A model generated the notes under the pieces. That model was not told the DNA's origin. It worked only from the letters and a program-made list of their open reading frames with translations, and searched no databases. 44,367 nucleotides of DNA from Gammaproteobacteria bacterium (GTDB lineage: Bacteria > Pseudomonadota > Gammaproteobacteria > Natronospirales > REEB76), in the NCBI GenBank assembly GCA_028870845.1, contig JAGWOR010000021.1:1-44367 (forward strand). The letters run 5' to 3'. Shown one piece after another: positions 32,746 to 41,844 of the stretch (positions are counted from its first letter, which is position 1; each line of letters begins with the position of its first letter). Position numbers and translations under genes: made by a program.

Positions 32746-34479
32746 ATGACCAGGCTCCGGCTGTTCGCGCTGACCTCCGGTCCCGTGATTATCCGCTACA
32801 CATTCTCGGCCTTGCTGCTGATTGCGCTGTCCGGCCCGGCATCTGCGCACGCGCCTGCGCCGGTTATGCGACAGGCTGCTGCGCCGTATTTCGAATCCAT
32901 TGGGCAACTCCAGGCACAGCTGCGCGGTGGGAAAATTACCTCCGTGCAGATCACCAAGGATTTTATCCAGCGCATTCAGGCCTTGGACCAGCATGGTCCG
33001 GATGTAAATTCCGTCATCGAACTGAATCCGGACGCGCTGAAAATAGCCCGGGAACGGGATCGTGAGCGCAAAGCCGGGCATGCCCATGGATTGCTGTTCG
33101 GTATCCCGGTGCTGGTCAAAGACAACATCGATAGCGCCGACCGTATGCAAACCACCGCAGGCTCGCTGACCCTGGTCGGTGCACCTGCATCCCGGGATGC
33201 CACCGTGGTGGCCAGGCTGCGGGCAGCGGGCGCCATCCTGCTCGGCAAGACCAATCTCAGCGAATGGGCGAATTTCCGTTCCAGCCACTCTACCAGCGGC
33301 TGGAGCGGTCGCGGCGGATTGACCCGCAATCCATACGTACTGGACCGGAATGCCTGCGGTTCCAGTTCCGGTTCGGCCGCGGCTGTGTCCGCCGGCTTGG
33401 TAACGGTGTCCTTGGGTACGGAGACCGATGGTTCACTGACCTGTCCGGCCTCGGTCAACGGAATTGTGGATATCAAACCGACCCTTGGGCTGGTAAGCCG
33501 TGCGGGCACTGTGCCGATCTCCCATAGCCAGGATGATCCAGGACCCATGGCACGCCGCGTAGCCGATGCCGCTGCTGTGCTCACGGTGATCGCCGGCAGC
33601 GATCCACGCGATCCCGCGACCGCGGATGCTGACAAGCACGCGGCCGATTACACCAAGTTCCTGCAACCTGGTGGTCTGCGCAATGCGCACATTGGCGTGG
33701 TCTGCGGCCTGGCGGGATTCAATCCCAATGTTGACCACATCCTCGATCAAAGTGTCGCAGCCCTGCGTGCTGCCGGTGCCCACGTGATAGCGGTGAAACT
33801 GCCGCATCTGCACGACTATGAAAAAGCCGAAATGACGGTGCTGTTATATGAATTCAAACATGACCTGAATGCCTATCTGACCACCCGCAAGGGGCTCAAG
33901 GTCAAAACCCTGGCGGATATCATCGCCTTCAACTACCGGCATGCCAGGCAGGAGATGCCCTGGTTCGGCCAGGATTTGTTTATCAAGGCACAGGCGGAAG
34001 GACCGTTGACCGACAAAACCTATCTCGATGCGCTTGCCAAAGAAAAACGTCTGACCGGTCCGCAGGGTATCGATGCGGCGTTAAAAGCACACAAACTGGA
34101 TGCACTCATGGCGCCGGCCTCCGGGCCCGCCTGGACCACCGATCTGGTAAACGGCGATCACTTTGACGGCGGCGGCGACAGTCCGGCGGCGGTGGCGGGT
34201 TACCCGTCCATTACCGTGCCGGCGGGCAACATCCATGGATTGCCGGTGGGCATGGTGTTCTTCGCCGGCAAATGGAGTGAGCCCACCTTGATCCGGGTTG
34301 CCTATGATTTCGAGCAAGCCACGCAGGCACGCATCCGGCCGCGTTTCCTGGCGCATGCTCCTGTCACCGAGCAGATGCCCTCCCCGGCCGAATTGACACA
34401 CCCGACTGCCGTTAATGCATCAAGCGCCAGTGAATCGACGGCCGCGGCGCAGATTTGCCCGACTGGCCATGGCTTTTGA
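32746..34479 (+). CDS. Exported amidase-signature enzyme
   Basis: A 577-residue hydrolase of the amidase signature family, acting on carboxamide bonds in the periplasm. An N-terminal signal segment (IIRYTFSALLLIALSGPASA) leads into the enzyme. The Ser-cisSer-Lys triad is visible: Lys in GIPVLVKDNIDSAD, and the two Ser in RNACGSSSGSAAAVSAG and SLGTETDGSLTCPASVNG. VGIKPT is replaced by VDIKPTLGLVSRAG, a normal variant. The C-terminus extends about 40 residues past the usual end with a Ser/Ala/Thr-rich tail. The start is 3 bases after the membrane-protein stop. The substrate is unknown; amides from peptides are plausible given the peptidase-rich context. Confidence 0.92.
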   Translation: MTRLRLFALTSGPVIIRYTFSALLLIALSGPASAHAPAPVMRQAAAPYFESIGQLQAQLRGGKITSVQITKDFIQRIQALDQHGPDVNSVIELNPDALKIARERDRERKAGHAHGLLFGIPVLVKDNIDSADRMQTTAGSLTLVGAPASRDATVVARLRAAGAILLGKTNLSEWANFRSSHSTSGWSGRGGLTRNPYVLDRNACGSSSGSAAAVSAGLVTVSLGTETDGSLTCPASVNGIVDIKPTLGLVSRAGTVPISHSQDDPGPMARRVADAAAVLTVIAGSDPRDPATADADKHAADYTKFLQPGGLRNAHIGVVCGLAGFNPNVDHILDQSVAALRAAGAHVIAVKLPHLHDYEKAEMTVLLYEFKHDLNAYLTTRKGLKVKTLADIIAFNYRHARQEMPWFGQDLFIKAQAEGPLTDKTYLDALAKEKRLTGPQGIDAALKAHKLDALMAPASGPAWTTDLVNGDHFDGGGDSPAAVAGYPSITVPAGNIHGLPVGMVFFAGKWSEPTLIRVAYDFEQATQARIRPRFLAHAPVTEQMPSPAELTHPTAVNASSASESTAAAQICPTGHGF

Positions 34480-34512
34480 ATATCGGGAGTTAACCCGGTA
34501 GGTTCGCAGTAC

Positions 34513-35730
34513 TCAACCTGTCGCAGTCCGCTTGCCCATCTCTTTGAGCACTAAATCGATACGCTCCACCGCCCAATCAATCTGCTCGCGGGTGATGACC
34601 AGCGGCGGCGCAAGCCGCACCACGGTCTCGTGGGTTTCCTTGCTGAGTATTCCACGGGCCATGAGCCGTTCACAGATCTCGCGCGCGCTAGCCTTGTGCC
34701 GGTCTATCTCGATGCCGATAAACAGCCCCTTGCCACGCAGCGATTTGATCAGCGGGCTGTGTATGGAATGCAGTTTGTCCAGCAGGTATGCGCCCATCTC
34801 GGCGGAGCGCTCCACCAGTTTCTCCTCGATAAGCACATTGAGGGCTTCCAGGCCGACCGTTGCCGCCAGCGGATTGCCGCCAAAGGTGCTGCCGTGGTCA
34901 CCAGGTGTGAAAACGTTCATGACATCACGGCTGGCCAGAAACATCGAGACCGGCAGCAAACCGCCACCCAGGGCTTTCCCCAGGATCAGTCCGTCGGGTT
35001 TCACCTGCTCATGTTCACAGGCCAGCAGTTTGCCGGTGCGGCCCAGGCCGGTCTGGATCTCGTCACAGATCAGCAGCGCATGGTTTTTTCTGCATAGTTC
35101 CCAGGCCTTTTTAAGAAAGCCGGCGGGCGGCACCACGATGCCGGCCTCCCCCTGGATGGGTTCCACCAGGAAGGCGGCGGTATTCGGGCTGATGGCCTGT
35201 TCCAGCGCGGCCGCATCCCCGTAGGGGATGAGTTTGAATCCCGGCGTGAACGGCCCATAGCCATGCTGGTATTGCGCTTCACTGGAGAAGCCCACGATGG
35301 TGGTGGTGCGACCGTGGAAGTTCCCGTTACAGACAATGATTTCGGCCTTATTCGCGGGGATGTTTTTGACCTTGTAACCCCATTTGCGTGCCGCCTTGAT
35401 GGCGGTCTCCACGGCTTCGGCGCCGGTGTTCATGGGCAGCGCCATTTGCATGCCGGTGAGCTCGCAGGCGCGTTTCAGGAACGGCCCCAGCTTGTCGGTA
35501 TAGAACGCGCGTGAAGTGATGGCCAGTTGTGCCGCCTGCTGCTGCAAGCTTTTCACCAGGCGCGGATGCGCATGGCCATGACTCACGGCTGAGTAGGCGC
35601 TCATCATGTCCAGATATTTGTTGCCGGCGTCGTCCCATACGTGTACGCCCTCGCCGCGGACCAGCACCACCGGCAGCGGATGATAATTGTGTGCGCAATA
35701 GCGGTTTTCGAGCTCGATGGTGTTGTTCAT
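34513..35730 (-). CDS. rocD: Ornithine aminotransferase RocD
   Basis: PLP enzyme that converts ornithine and 2-oxoglutarate to glutamate semialdehyde/P5C and glutamate. It has 405 residues from ATG 35730; the longer frame to 35868 has no support. The N-terminal NRYCAHNYHPLPVVLVRGEG and MMSAYSAVSHGHAHP are distinctive for ornithine rather than acetylornithine transaminases. The PLP lysine is in LILGKALGGGLLPVS, with NTGAEAVETAIK, HGRTT and CDEIQTGLGRTG also present. P5C made here could be reduced by ProC, encoded 3.3 kb away. It is divergent from the alpha/beta hydrolase at 35881. Confidence 0.94.
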   Translation of the reverse strand: MNNTIELENRYCAHNYHPLPVVLVRGEGVHVWDDAGNKYLDMMSAYSAVSHGHAHPRLVKSLQQQAAQLAITSRAFYTDKLGPFLKRACELTGMQMALPMNTGAEAVETAIKAARKWGYKVKNIPANKAEIIVCNGNFHGRTTTIVGFSSEAQYQHGYGPFTPGFKLIPYGDAAALEQAISPNTAAFLVEPIQGEAGIVVPPAGFLKKAWELCRKNHALLICDEIQTGLGRTGKLLACEHEQVKPDGLILGKALGGGLLPVSMFLASRDVMNVFTPGDHGSTFGGNPLAATVGLEALNVLIEEKLVERSAEMGAYLLDKLHSIHSPLIKSLRGKGLFIGIEIDRHKASAREICERLMARGILSKETHETVVRLAPPLVITREQIDWAVERIDLVLKEMGKRTATG

Positions 35731-35880
35731 GGCAGTGTCTCTGTGTACGGGAGCACTCCACTGGTGTGGAATGGCTTGGCAAGCCGTTATCATACCAAAA
35801 CGGAATTCACCTTCTTGAATGCTGTCTAACCAACCGGCTTTGAATCTTTTTTTACTTATACAGCACATTAATATTGAATT

Positions 35881-36516
35881 ATGGCCATGAGTGCATCAGT
35901 GAAACTCCAGGGTCCAACCGGGCTATTGGAAGGTCTGATGGATGCTCCGTCAGGTGAGCCGCATGCCGTCGCCGTTGTGTGTCACCCGCATCCCCTACAA
36001 CACGGGGCCATGACCAACAAGGTGACCTACATACTGGCGCGGGCTTTCAACGATCTTGGTGCCGTGAGCCTGCGGTTCAATTTCCGCGGCGTTGGTGAAA
36101 GCCAGGGAAGTTATGACTCCGGAGTGGGTGAAACCAATGATGCTTTGTCGGCCATGGATTGGATATGCGCGGCCTATCCAGGTTTACCACTGTGGCTGGG
36201 TGGTTTCTCGTTCGGCGCCTATGTGGCCTTACGCGCACAGAGCGAGCGGCGGGTGAAACGTCTGGTGACTGTGGCGCCCGCGGTGGAGCGTTTCGACAGC
36301 GCACCGATCAAGCCCGCAAGCTGCCCGTGGCTGCTGGTGCAGGGCGATGCGGATGAAGTGGTTTCCCCGCAGGCGGTAAAAGACTGGATTTCTAAATTGC
36401 CCCGTCCGCCGTCGCTAGTGATGCTGAAAGGCGCAGGACATTTTTTTCACGGTCGCCTGAATGATCTGCGCCAGACCGTAGTGGATTATTTCAACGCTCA
36501 TCCAGATGAGGGTTGA
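35881..36516 (+). CDS. Small alpha/beta hydrolase
   Basis: A 211-residue cytoplasmic hydrolase. It contains CHPHPLQHGAMTNKV near the N-terminus, FNFRGVGESQGSYD, the nucleophile elbow GGFSFGAYVA, Asp in QGDADEVVSPQ and His in GAGHFFHGRL. This set is typical of the short COG2945-type hydrolases related to dienelactone hydrolase, of unknown substrate. Two ATGs are possible (35881 and 35887) and neither has a ribosome site. The AT-rich divergent gap to rocD (35731-35880) probably holds both promoters. Confidence 0.88.
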   Translation: MAMSASVKLQGPTGLLEGLMDAPSGEPHAVAVVCHPHPLQHGAMTNKVTYILARAFNDLGAVSLRFNFRGVGESQGSYDSGVGETNDALSAMDWICAAYPGLPLWLGGFSFGAYVALRAQSERRVKRLVTVAPAVERFDSAPIKPASCPWLLVQGDADEVVSPQAVKDWISKLPRPPSLVMLKGAGHFFHGRLNDLRQTVVDYFNAHPDEG

Positions 36517-36576
36517 TGTCTGTTACACTCATTTTATCTCCACTGTGCTGACACCGTGTTCAGAAGGACTTACTGT

Positions 36577-37287
36577 ATGCGTCGCATGATTCTCGCCATA
36601 TTGTTCATGGCTCCTTTTTGCGGAGCGGTCGCCAGCAATAACATCAATATTGCCGCCCTGAACCAGGGACAGTTCAGTGATCTGTCACATGATATGACTG
36701 CGGTCACCAGCTACAAGCAACTTTCAGCCGCCACTTCCGAAGGTCTGCTGGGGTTCAATCTTGGCTTTGCCTATACCCTGACCAACGTGGCGCACTCATC
36801 CGCCTGGGATGCTGCGAGTAACAGCAGCCTCAGCAGTGTGTCACTTGCTCAAGTGAGCATCAGCAAAGGCTTGCCGTTCGATTTCGATGTGGGCGGGTAC
36901 TACGGCTACTCGCCCAACACCAACATCAAGGTGTACGGCGTTGAATTGCGTTACGCCATACTGAATGGCGGGCTCGTGGAGCCTGCGCTCGGAATCCGTG
37001 CCACCTATAACTGGTTAACCGGAGTAAATCAGCTTACCTATAGCAACCACAGCCTGGGACTGACTCTTTCCAAGGGCTTCGGCCCGCTGACTCCTTACGT
37101 CGGCATAGGTCAGGTTTGGGTAAGCAGCGATCCTGAAGCATCCACGGGATTGCAGAACGAGAGTTTCAACGCCAACCAGGTGTTCGCCGGTTTCCGCCTG
37201 AGTCTGGCGATCATGAACCTCACTATGGAAGCTGACCGCACCGCCGGCAACAATACCTATGGAGTAAAGCTGGCATTCGGTTTCTGA
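36577..37287 (+). CDS. Putative outer-membrane beta-barrel protein
   Basis: A 236-residue exported protein. The ATG at 36577 has AAGGA 8 bases upstream and gives a signal peptide ending CGAVA. The rest alternates hydrophobic and polar residues in short strands (for example GFNLGFAYTLTNVAH, VGGYYGYSPNTNIKVYGVELRYA, LGLTLSKGFGPLTPYVGIG). It ends in YGVKLAFGF, the terminal Phe expected for recognition by the BAM complex. It probably folds as an 8- to 10-strand barrel. No specific family is recognised, so the function is open. Confidence 0.75.
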   Translation: MRRMILAILFMAPFCGAVASNNINIAALNQGQFSDLSHDMTAVTSYKQLSAATSEGLLGFNLGFAYTLTNVAHSSAWDAASNSSLSSVSLAQVSISKGLPFDFDVGGYYGYSPNTNIKVYGVELRYAILNGGLVEPALGIRATYNWLTGVNQLTYSNHSLGLTLSKGFGPLTPYVGIGQVWVSSDPEASTGLQNESFNANQVFAGFRLSLAIMNLTMEADRTAGNNTYGVKLAFGF

Positions 37288-37402
37288 GGTATCCGGCCCT
37301 TTATTGATCGCTGCTGCGTAACATGCAATCACGGAACGGAATCAGGCTTTGCATTGTCCAAGATCGCGATTGTCAGGCAAGCCCCAGCATCTGAGGTTAT
37401 TG

Positions 37403-37861
37403 ATGTTTGCTTCCTTTGTGCAGTTCATTGAGCAAAACCTCGCAACAAAGCGATCAGGAAACGCCGTGGATGATCAGCAGGCATTACGACTTGCGGTGGC
37501 CGCGCTATGCGTGGAAATGGCACGCGCCGACATGCAGGAAAAACCTGTAGAAATGCAGCGTGCCAAGAAGACGCTGGCTAAAAGGTTTTGTCTCGACGAG
37601 CAGGAAGCCGAAGCGCTGATGCGTGCCGGAAGCTCGGCTTCGGACCAATGCGTTTCGCTTTATGGATTCACCAAGCTGCTGAATGAGCACCTGAACCCGT
37701 CCGGTAAACAAAGCCTGTTCGAGATGCTATGGCGGGTGGCAATTGAAGACGGCAAACTCGACAAGTACGAGGATGCATTGATGCACAAATTGGCGGAACT
37801 TTTATATGTTCCACTCAGGGATTTGATGCTGGCAAAACAAAAGGCACTGGCCGCTGAATAG
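37403..37861 (+). CDS. TerB-like protein
   Basis: A 152-residue soluble helical protein. The ATG at 37403 has GAGG 6 bases upstream; a longer frame to 37349 is not supported. The helical body has LRLAVAALCVEMARAD and, in the second half, FEMLWRVAIEDGKLDKYEDALMHKLAELL. These are the paired acidic motifs of TerB/DjlA-type domains that can bind divalent metal. It is not part of a ter operon, so tellurite resistance is not implied. It is convergent with the HU gene. Confidence 0.82.
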   Translation: MFASFVQFIEQNLATKRSGNAVDDQQALRLAVAALCVEMARADMQEKPVEMQRAKKTLAKRFCLDEQEAEALMRAGSSASDQCVSLYGFTKLLNEHLNPSGKQSLFEMLWRVAIEDGKLDKYEDALMHKLAELLYVPLRDLMLAKQKALAAE

Positions 37862-37903
37862 TCAAACAGCCGTTTAACTCCGGCTGGATCTGCTTGAAAC
37901 TGC

Positions 37904-37935
37904 AGTTCGGAGCCACGCACACGCGGCTCCGAACT
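37904..37935. terminator. Hairpin between convergent TerB-like and HU genes
   Basis: A perfect 11-bp stem (37904-37914 with 37925-37935, loop of 10) in the 82-base gap between two convergent stops. No strong T-run follows on either strand, but its place 8 bases from the HU stop suggests a shared transcript end. Confidence 0.55.
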
Positions 37936-37943
37936 ACGGTATC

Positions 37944-38336
37944 TTACTTCACCATATCCTTCATGGCCTTGAGTGCCTGGATCTTCACTACGTTGCGTGC
38001 AGGCTTGGCCTTGAAAATGGTGGGCTGGCCGGTGAAGGGATTAATGCCCTCACGTTCCTTGGTGGCAGGCTTGCGTACCACCCGTACTTTCATCAGCCCC
38101 GGCACCACGTATACGCCCGGTCCCTTCTTGCCCAGGCATTTGCCGATAAGTTCGGCCAATCCCTCGAAAACGCCCACCACCTGTTTGCGGCTTAAGCCCG
38201 TGGTATGGGCCAGATAGGCATAGGTTTCGGATTTGGTAAGTGGTTTGTCTGCCGAGATCACCGGCGCTTTGGTGGCCTTGGCAACGGTTTTTACTTTCGC
38301 CTTGGACTTGGAAGCGGATTTATTCATCGCAGCCAT
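37944..38336 (-). CDS. HU/IHF-family DNA-binding protein with lysine-rich N-terminal tail
   Basis: Nucleoid protein of 130 residues. Residues 1 to about 32 are a Lys/Ala/Ser-rich tail (NKSASKSKAKVKTVAKATKA). The rest is an HU fold: KSETYAYLAHTTGLSRKQVVG, FEGLAELIGKCLG, the beta-arm with GINPFTGQPTIFKAKPARNVVK, and the end ALKAMKD. HU itself has about 90 residues, so the tail is the notable addition; such tails add non-specific DNA binding in histone-like variants. GGAG lies 6 bases before the ATG. It is a single gene, convergent with the TerB-like gene. Confidence 0.9.
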   Translation of the reverse strand: MAAMNKSASKSKAKVKTVAKATKAPVISADKPLTKSETYAYLAHTTGLSRKQVVGVFEGLAELIGKCLGKKGPGVYVVPGLMKVRVVRKPATKEREGINPFTGQPTIFKAKPARNVVKIQALKAMKDMVK

Positions 38337-38491
38337 TTAGGTCTCCTCTGGATGGCAGTGCAGATCACGCCGCGAAATCTAGCACACGCGGGACAAAAGT
38401 GTGAGGGTTTTAGCTAAAAAATAAGGGTTTTTTATGCTTTTTCAGCCGGTTTGCCTACTCACGTGCGCTCGCTGCGCACCTAGCGAAGCTT

Positions 38492-39049
38492 TTAACGCAG
38501 CGGCCATTGCAGGGGCAGCAGGATATTAATGAACTGCAGCAGGATTAAAACCACCAGGGGTGAAAAATCCAATCCCCCCAGTGGCGGGATCAGCTTGCGT
38601 ATCGGTTGCAACAGGGGCGCATTGATTCTCCATAGCAATGCACCCATGGGATTTCGGCTGCCGGTGTTGGTCCAGCTAAGCACCGCTTCCACCAGAATGG
38701 TGATGAAATACAGATTCACCAGCAGAAACAGGATCTTCAGCAATGTCCACCAGGCTAGGTCAATTGGTCTGGGAAATCCAACCACGATCACCATCACCAA
38801 AAATATGTTGACGATTTGCAACAGCAATGTAAGCGCTACAGCGGCAAAATCCAGGCCGCGCCAACCTGGAATAATGCGACGCAGGGGCAATAACAGTGGA
38901 TTCGTGATTTTCACGATCGCCTGGCAAAGCGGGTTATAAAAATCTGCGCGCGTCCACTGCAGCAGAAAGCGCAATATGACGGCGGCCGTGTATAAATCGA
39001 ACAGGATATTGATAAGGAATATCAATGCGTACAGCCCGCGCCCCGTCAT
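38492..39049 (-). CDS. yggT: YggT-family membrane protein
   Basis: A 185-residue inner-membrane protein made of two YGGT repeats: YTAAVILRFLLQWTRADFYNP with NPLLLPLRRIIPGWRGLDFA, and EAVLSWTNTGSRNP with APLLQPIRKLIPPLGGLDFSP. About four membrane segments are predicted by eye. The role is not settled; family members are linked to envelope assembly and osmotic tolerance. AGGAG precedes the ATG, which overlaps the proC stop (ATGA). A small GTGCGC/GCGCAC hairpin (38463-38479) lies 12 bases after the stop; otherwise the 155 bases to the HU start show nothing. Confidence 0.93.
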   Translation of the reverse strand: MTGRGLYALIFLINILFDLYTAAVILRFLLQWTRADFYNPLCQAIVKITNPLLLPLRRIIPGWRGLDFAAVALTLLLQIVNIFLVMVIVVGFPRPIDLAWWTLLKILFLLVNLYFITILVEAVLSWTNTGSRNPMGALLWRINAPLLQPIRKLIPPLGGLDFSPLVVLILLQFINILLPLQWPLR

Positions 39050-39882
39050 GATTGCTCCTTGCCGAACCCGGCTGAAATTTCACTGCCACGATCGCGCGCT
39101 GCAGTCAGTGCCTGTAAAAAAAGCTTGCGCAGTGCCTCGCTGTCCAGAATTTTAAGCGCTGCCGCCGTGGTACCACCAGGCGAAGTGACGCGTTTTTTCA
39201 AGGTGGCAAGATCATCCCGGCTTTCGATGGCCATACGCACAGCGCCATACGCCGTTTGCCGGACCAGACTGCCTGCCACATCAGCCGGCAGTCCCAGTTC
39301 CCGGGCAGCGTCCTGCATAATTTCCATTATCAGAAAAAAATATGCGGGCCCGCTTCCAGAAACCGCGGTGACTGCATTCATATCTTCTTCATTCTCGATC
39401 CATAAAGCCAGCCCTACTGCGTCGAATATTTTCTGAGCGAGTGTACGCTGCTTCTCCGAAACCGACTGGTTGGCGCACAACGCTGCAGCACCTGCTCCGA
39501 TGAGCGCGGGCGTATTGGGCATGACACGCACGACGGCGGCCGGATAGCCGAGCCAGCGACCGATGTCTTTCATCGGAACACCGGCAGCGATGGATATGAT
39601 GAGTGGGCGGTTCCGGGACAGTATCGATGCCAGTGGCAGGGCGGCGTCCCGGAACACCTGGGGTTTTACCGCGAACAACACCGCTTGAGCTCCCTCGACC
39701 GCAGCTTTATTCTCGGCAAAGCCATGTACCTTGAAACGCTGTATCAACCGGTTGAGTTGTCCGGAATCCGGATCCGCTACATGGATATGCGCGGCATCGA
39801 ATCCCTGGCGCAACAAACCGCCGATCAGGCTGGATGCCATGTTGCCGCCACCAATAAAGGCTATTACACAATCACTGTCCAA
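39046..39882 (-). CDS. proC: Pyrroline-5-carboxylate reductase ProC
   Basis: Last step of proline synthesis: reduces P5C with NAD(P)H. It has 278 residues. The start is a TTG at 39882 with GGAG 6 bases upstream. The nucleotide-binding loop is FIGGGNMASSLIGGLL, followed by FAVKPQVF, SIAAGVPM, VRVMPNTPALIGAGA, and the C-terminal SGSGPAYFFLIMEIM and VTSPGGTTAAALK. It is the middle gene of yggS-proC-yggT, 45 bases after yggS and overlapping yggT by 4. Confidence 0.95.
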   Translation of the reverse strand: MDSDCVIAFIGGGNMASSLIGGLLRQGFDAAHIHVADPDSGQLNRLIQRFKVHGFAENKAAVEGAQAVLFAVKPQVFRDAALPLASILSRNRPLIISIAAGVPMKDIGRWLGYPAAVVRVMPNTPALIGAGAAALCANQSVSEKQRTLAQKIFDAVGLALWIENEEDMNAVTAVSGSGPAYFFLIMEIMQDAARELGLPADVAGSLVRQTAYGAVRMAIESRDDLATLKKRVTSPGGTTAAALKILDSEALRKLFLQALTAARDRGSEISAGFGKEQS

Positions 39883-39927
39883 AATATGCTCCCCAATTAG
39901 TTGCCAGAATAACCTGCGGGCGAGTAC

Positions 39928-40641
39928 TCAAGAACGTTGGGATGGCCGCTGCCCAAAAATTGCGCTTCCCACGCGTATCATCGTCGCGCCTTCCAGGATG
40001 GCGGCCTGATAGTCGCCGGACATGCCCATGGAAAGGGTATCAAGCTGTTGTACATCCTGCTTAAGCATTTCAAACAGTTCCCGCATGCGCCTGAATCGCG
40101 CACGCTGTACTTCAGTGTCATCCGCTGGCGGCGGAATGCACATCAGACCCCGCAACCGCAGCCGTGGCAATTCCGCGATATGCCGCGCCAGCACCGGCAC
40201 CAGCTCCGGAGCCACGCCGCTTTTACCCGGCTCCTCGCCCAGCCGTACCTCGATGCAGACATTCAATGCCGGGAGCCACGCGGGCCGCTGATGGGAGAGC
40301 CGCTGCGCGATCCGCTCGCGGTCGATGGCATGTACCCAGGCGAAGTTTTCCGCTACCGGGCGGGTTTTGTTACCCTGTAAGGTACCGATAAAATGCCACT
40401 CGAGATCCGCTAGCCGCTTTAAGCTCGCCAGTTTAGGCAGCGCTTCCTGCAGGTAATTTTCACCGAATTCGAACTGTCCGGCGGCATGGGCTTCGGCGAC
40501 AGCGCTTGCCGGGAAACCCTTGCTGACCGCCAGCAGCCGCACGCTTGCAGGCTCGCGGCCCGCCTGCAGTGCCGCCTCCAGCATGCGCGCACGCACGGCT
40601 AAAAGGTTTCGGGCAATCGTTCCCAGAGTTGCGCTGGTCAT
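39928..40641 (-). CDS. yggS: PLP homeostasis protein YggS
   Basis: PLP-binding protein of 237 residues in the alanine-racemase-like barrel fold, which keeps cellular PLP and amino-acid pools balanced. The PLP lysine is in LLAVSKGFPASAVAEA; FGENYLQEALPK, WHFIGTLQGNK, and LSMGMSGDYQAAILEGATMIRVGSAIFG complete the signature. First gene of the operon with proC and yggT, divergent from pilT with 137 bases between. The ribosome site is weak. Confidence 0.94.
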   Translation of the reverse strand: MTSATLGTIARNLLAVRARMLEAALQAGREPASVRLLAVSKGFPASAVAEAHAAGQFEFGENYLQEALPKLASLKRLADLEWHFIGTLQGNKTRPVAENFAWVHAIDRERIAQRLSHQRPAWLPALNVCIEVRLGEEPGKSGVAPELVPVLARHIAELPRLRLRGLMCIPPPADDTEVQRARFRRMRELFEMLKQDVQQLDTLSMGMSGDYQAAILEGATMIRVGSAIFGQRPSQRS

Positions 40642-40778
40642 GCTGGTATGGGTATCGTGGACGGGCGGCGGATAGCGAACCCGCGATCCTGCAAGTCTCG
40701 CTATACTACTTCAAGTGCACCAGTACGGCCTCCGCCGCCGGTCCGCCAGTCGGAGGGTGCCAGATCTCGGGGAGTGAT

Positions 40779-41822
40779 ATGGCTTTTGATATATCCCAAC
40801 TGCTGGCTTTCAGCGTCAAGAACAAAGCCTCCGACCTGCACCTGTCTTCGGGGGTGCCCCCCATGATCCGCGTGGACGGGGACATGCGCCGCGTCAATAT
40901 GCCCGCCATGGAGCACAAGGACGTATACGACATGGTGTACGACATCATGAACGACAAGCAGCGCAAGGACTATGAAGAATTTCTGGAAGTGGATTTTTCG
41001 TTTGAAATCCCAAGCCTGGCGCGTTTCCGTGTCAATGCCTTCAACCAGAATCGCGGCGCAGGCGCGGTGTTTCGCACCATTCCTTCCAAGATCCTGACGC
41101 TCGAGGATTTGAATTGCCCCAAGATTTTCGTGGATATAGCCCAGCAGCCGCGCGGTCTGGTGCTGGTCACCGGCCCTACGGGTTCGGGAAAATCCACGAC
41201 GCTGGCGGCCATCCTTAATTACATTAACGAAAACGAATTCGGACATATCCTCACCATCGAGGATCCCATCGAGTTCGTGCACGAGAGCAAGAAATGCCTG
41301 GTTAACCAGCGCGAGGTGCACAAGGACACGCTCGGCTTCAACGAGGCACTGCGATCGGCGCTGCGCGAGGATCCCGACACCATTCTGGTGGGTGAGATGC
41401 GCGACCTGGAAACCATCCGCCTGGCACTCACCGGCGCCGAGACCGGACACCTGGTTTTCGGAACACTGCATACCAGCTCCGCGGCCAAGACCATCGACCG
41501 GGTGGTGGATGTGTTCCCTGCGGCTGAAAAGGACATGGTGCGCGCCATGCTTTCGGAGTCCCTGCGCGCAGTCATAGCCCAGTCACTTTGCAAGAAAGTC
41601 GGCGGTGGCCGTATGGCGGTGCACGAGATCATGCTCGGCACGCCCGCCATTCGCAACCTGATACGTGAAAACAAAATCGCGCAGATGTATTCTGCGATCC
41701 AGACCGGGCAGGCCAGCGGCATGCAGACACTTGACCAAAATCTAACGGATGTCGTGCGCAAGGGGATGATCACCAAGGATGAGGCACGTGTATATGCGGT
41801 GAATAAGGACGCATTCCTTTGA
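40779..41822 (+). CDS. pilT: Type IV pilus retraction ATPase PilT
   Basis: Hexameric cytoplasmic ATPase that powers pilus retraction and twitching. It has 347 residues from ATG 40779; GGGGAG lies 4 bases upstream, and a longer frame to 40545 runs through the promoter region and is rejected. N-terminal KNKASDLHLSSGVPPM; Walker A GPTGSGKSTTLAAIL; Asp box TIEDPIEFVH; Walker B ILVGEMRDLETIRLAL; His box ETGHLVFGTLHTSSAAKT; and AIRNLIRENK near the C-terminus, all canonical. A TATACT (40702-40707) may be its -10 box, but no good -35 precedes it. It leads a pilT-pilU-third ATPase series. Confidence 0.96.
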   Translation: MAFDISQLLAFSVKNKASDLHLSSGVPPMIRVDGDMRRVNMPAMEHKDVYDMVYDIMNDKQRKDYEEFLEVDFSFEIPSLARFRVNAFNQNRGAGAVFRTIPSKILTLEDLNCPKIFVDIAQQPRGLVLVTGPTGSGKSTTLAAILNYINENEFGHILTIEDPIEFVHESKKCLVNQREVHKDTLGFNEALRSALREDPDTILVGEMRDLETIRLALTGAETGHLVFGTLHTSSAAKTIDRVVDVFPAAEKDMVRAMLSESLRAVIAQSLCKKVGGGRMAVHEIMLGTPAIRNLIRENKIAQMYSAIQTGQASGMQTLDQNLTDVVRKGMITKDEARVYAVNKDAFL

Positions 41823-41844
41823 TTAAAACCACACGGGGCATGTA

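Noticed and set aside
37403-37861. Considered a tellurite-resistance role for the TerB-like gene
   Set aside because: No other ter genes are present, and the domain occurs in many unrelated contexts.
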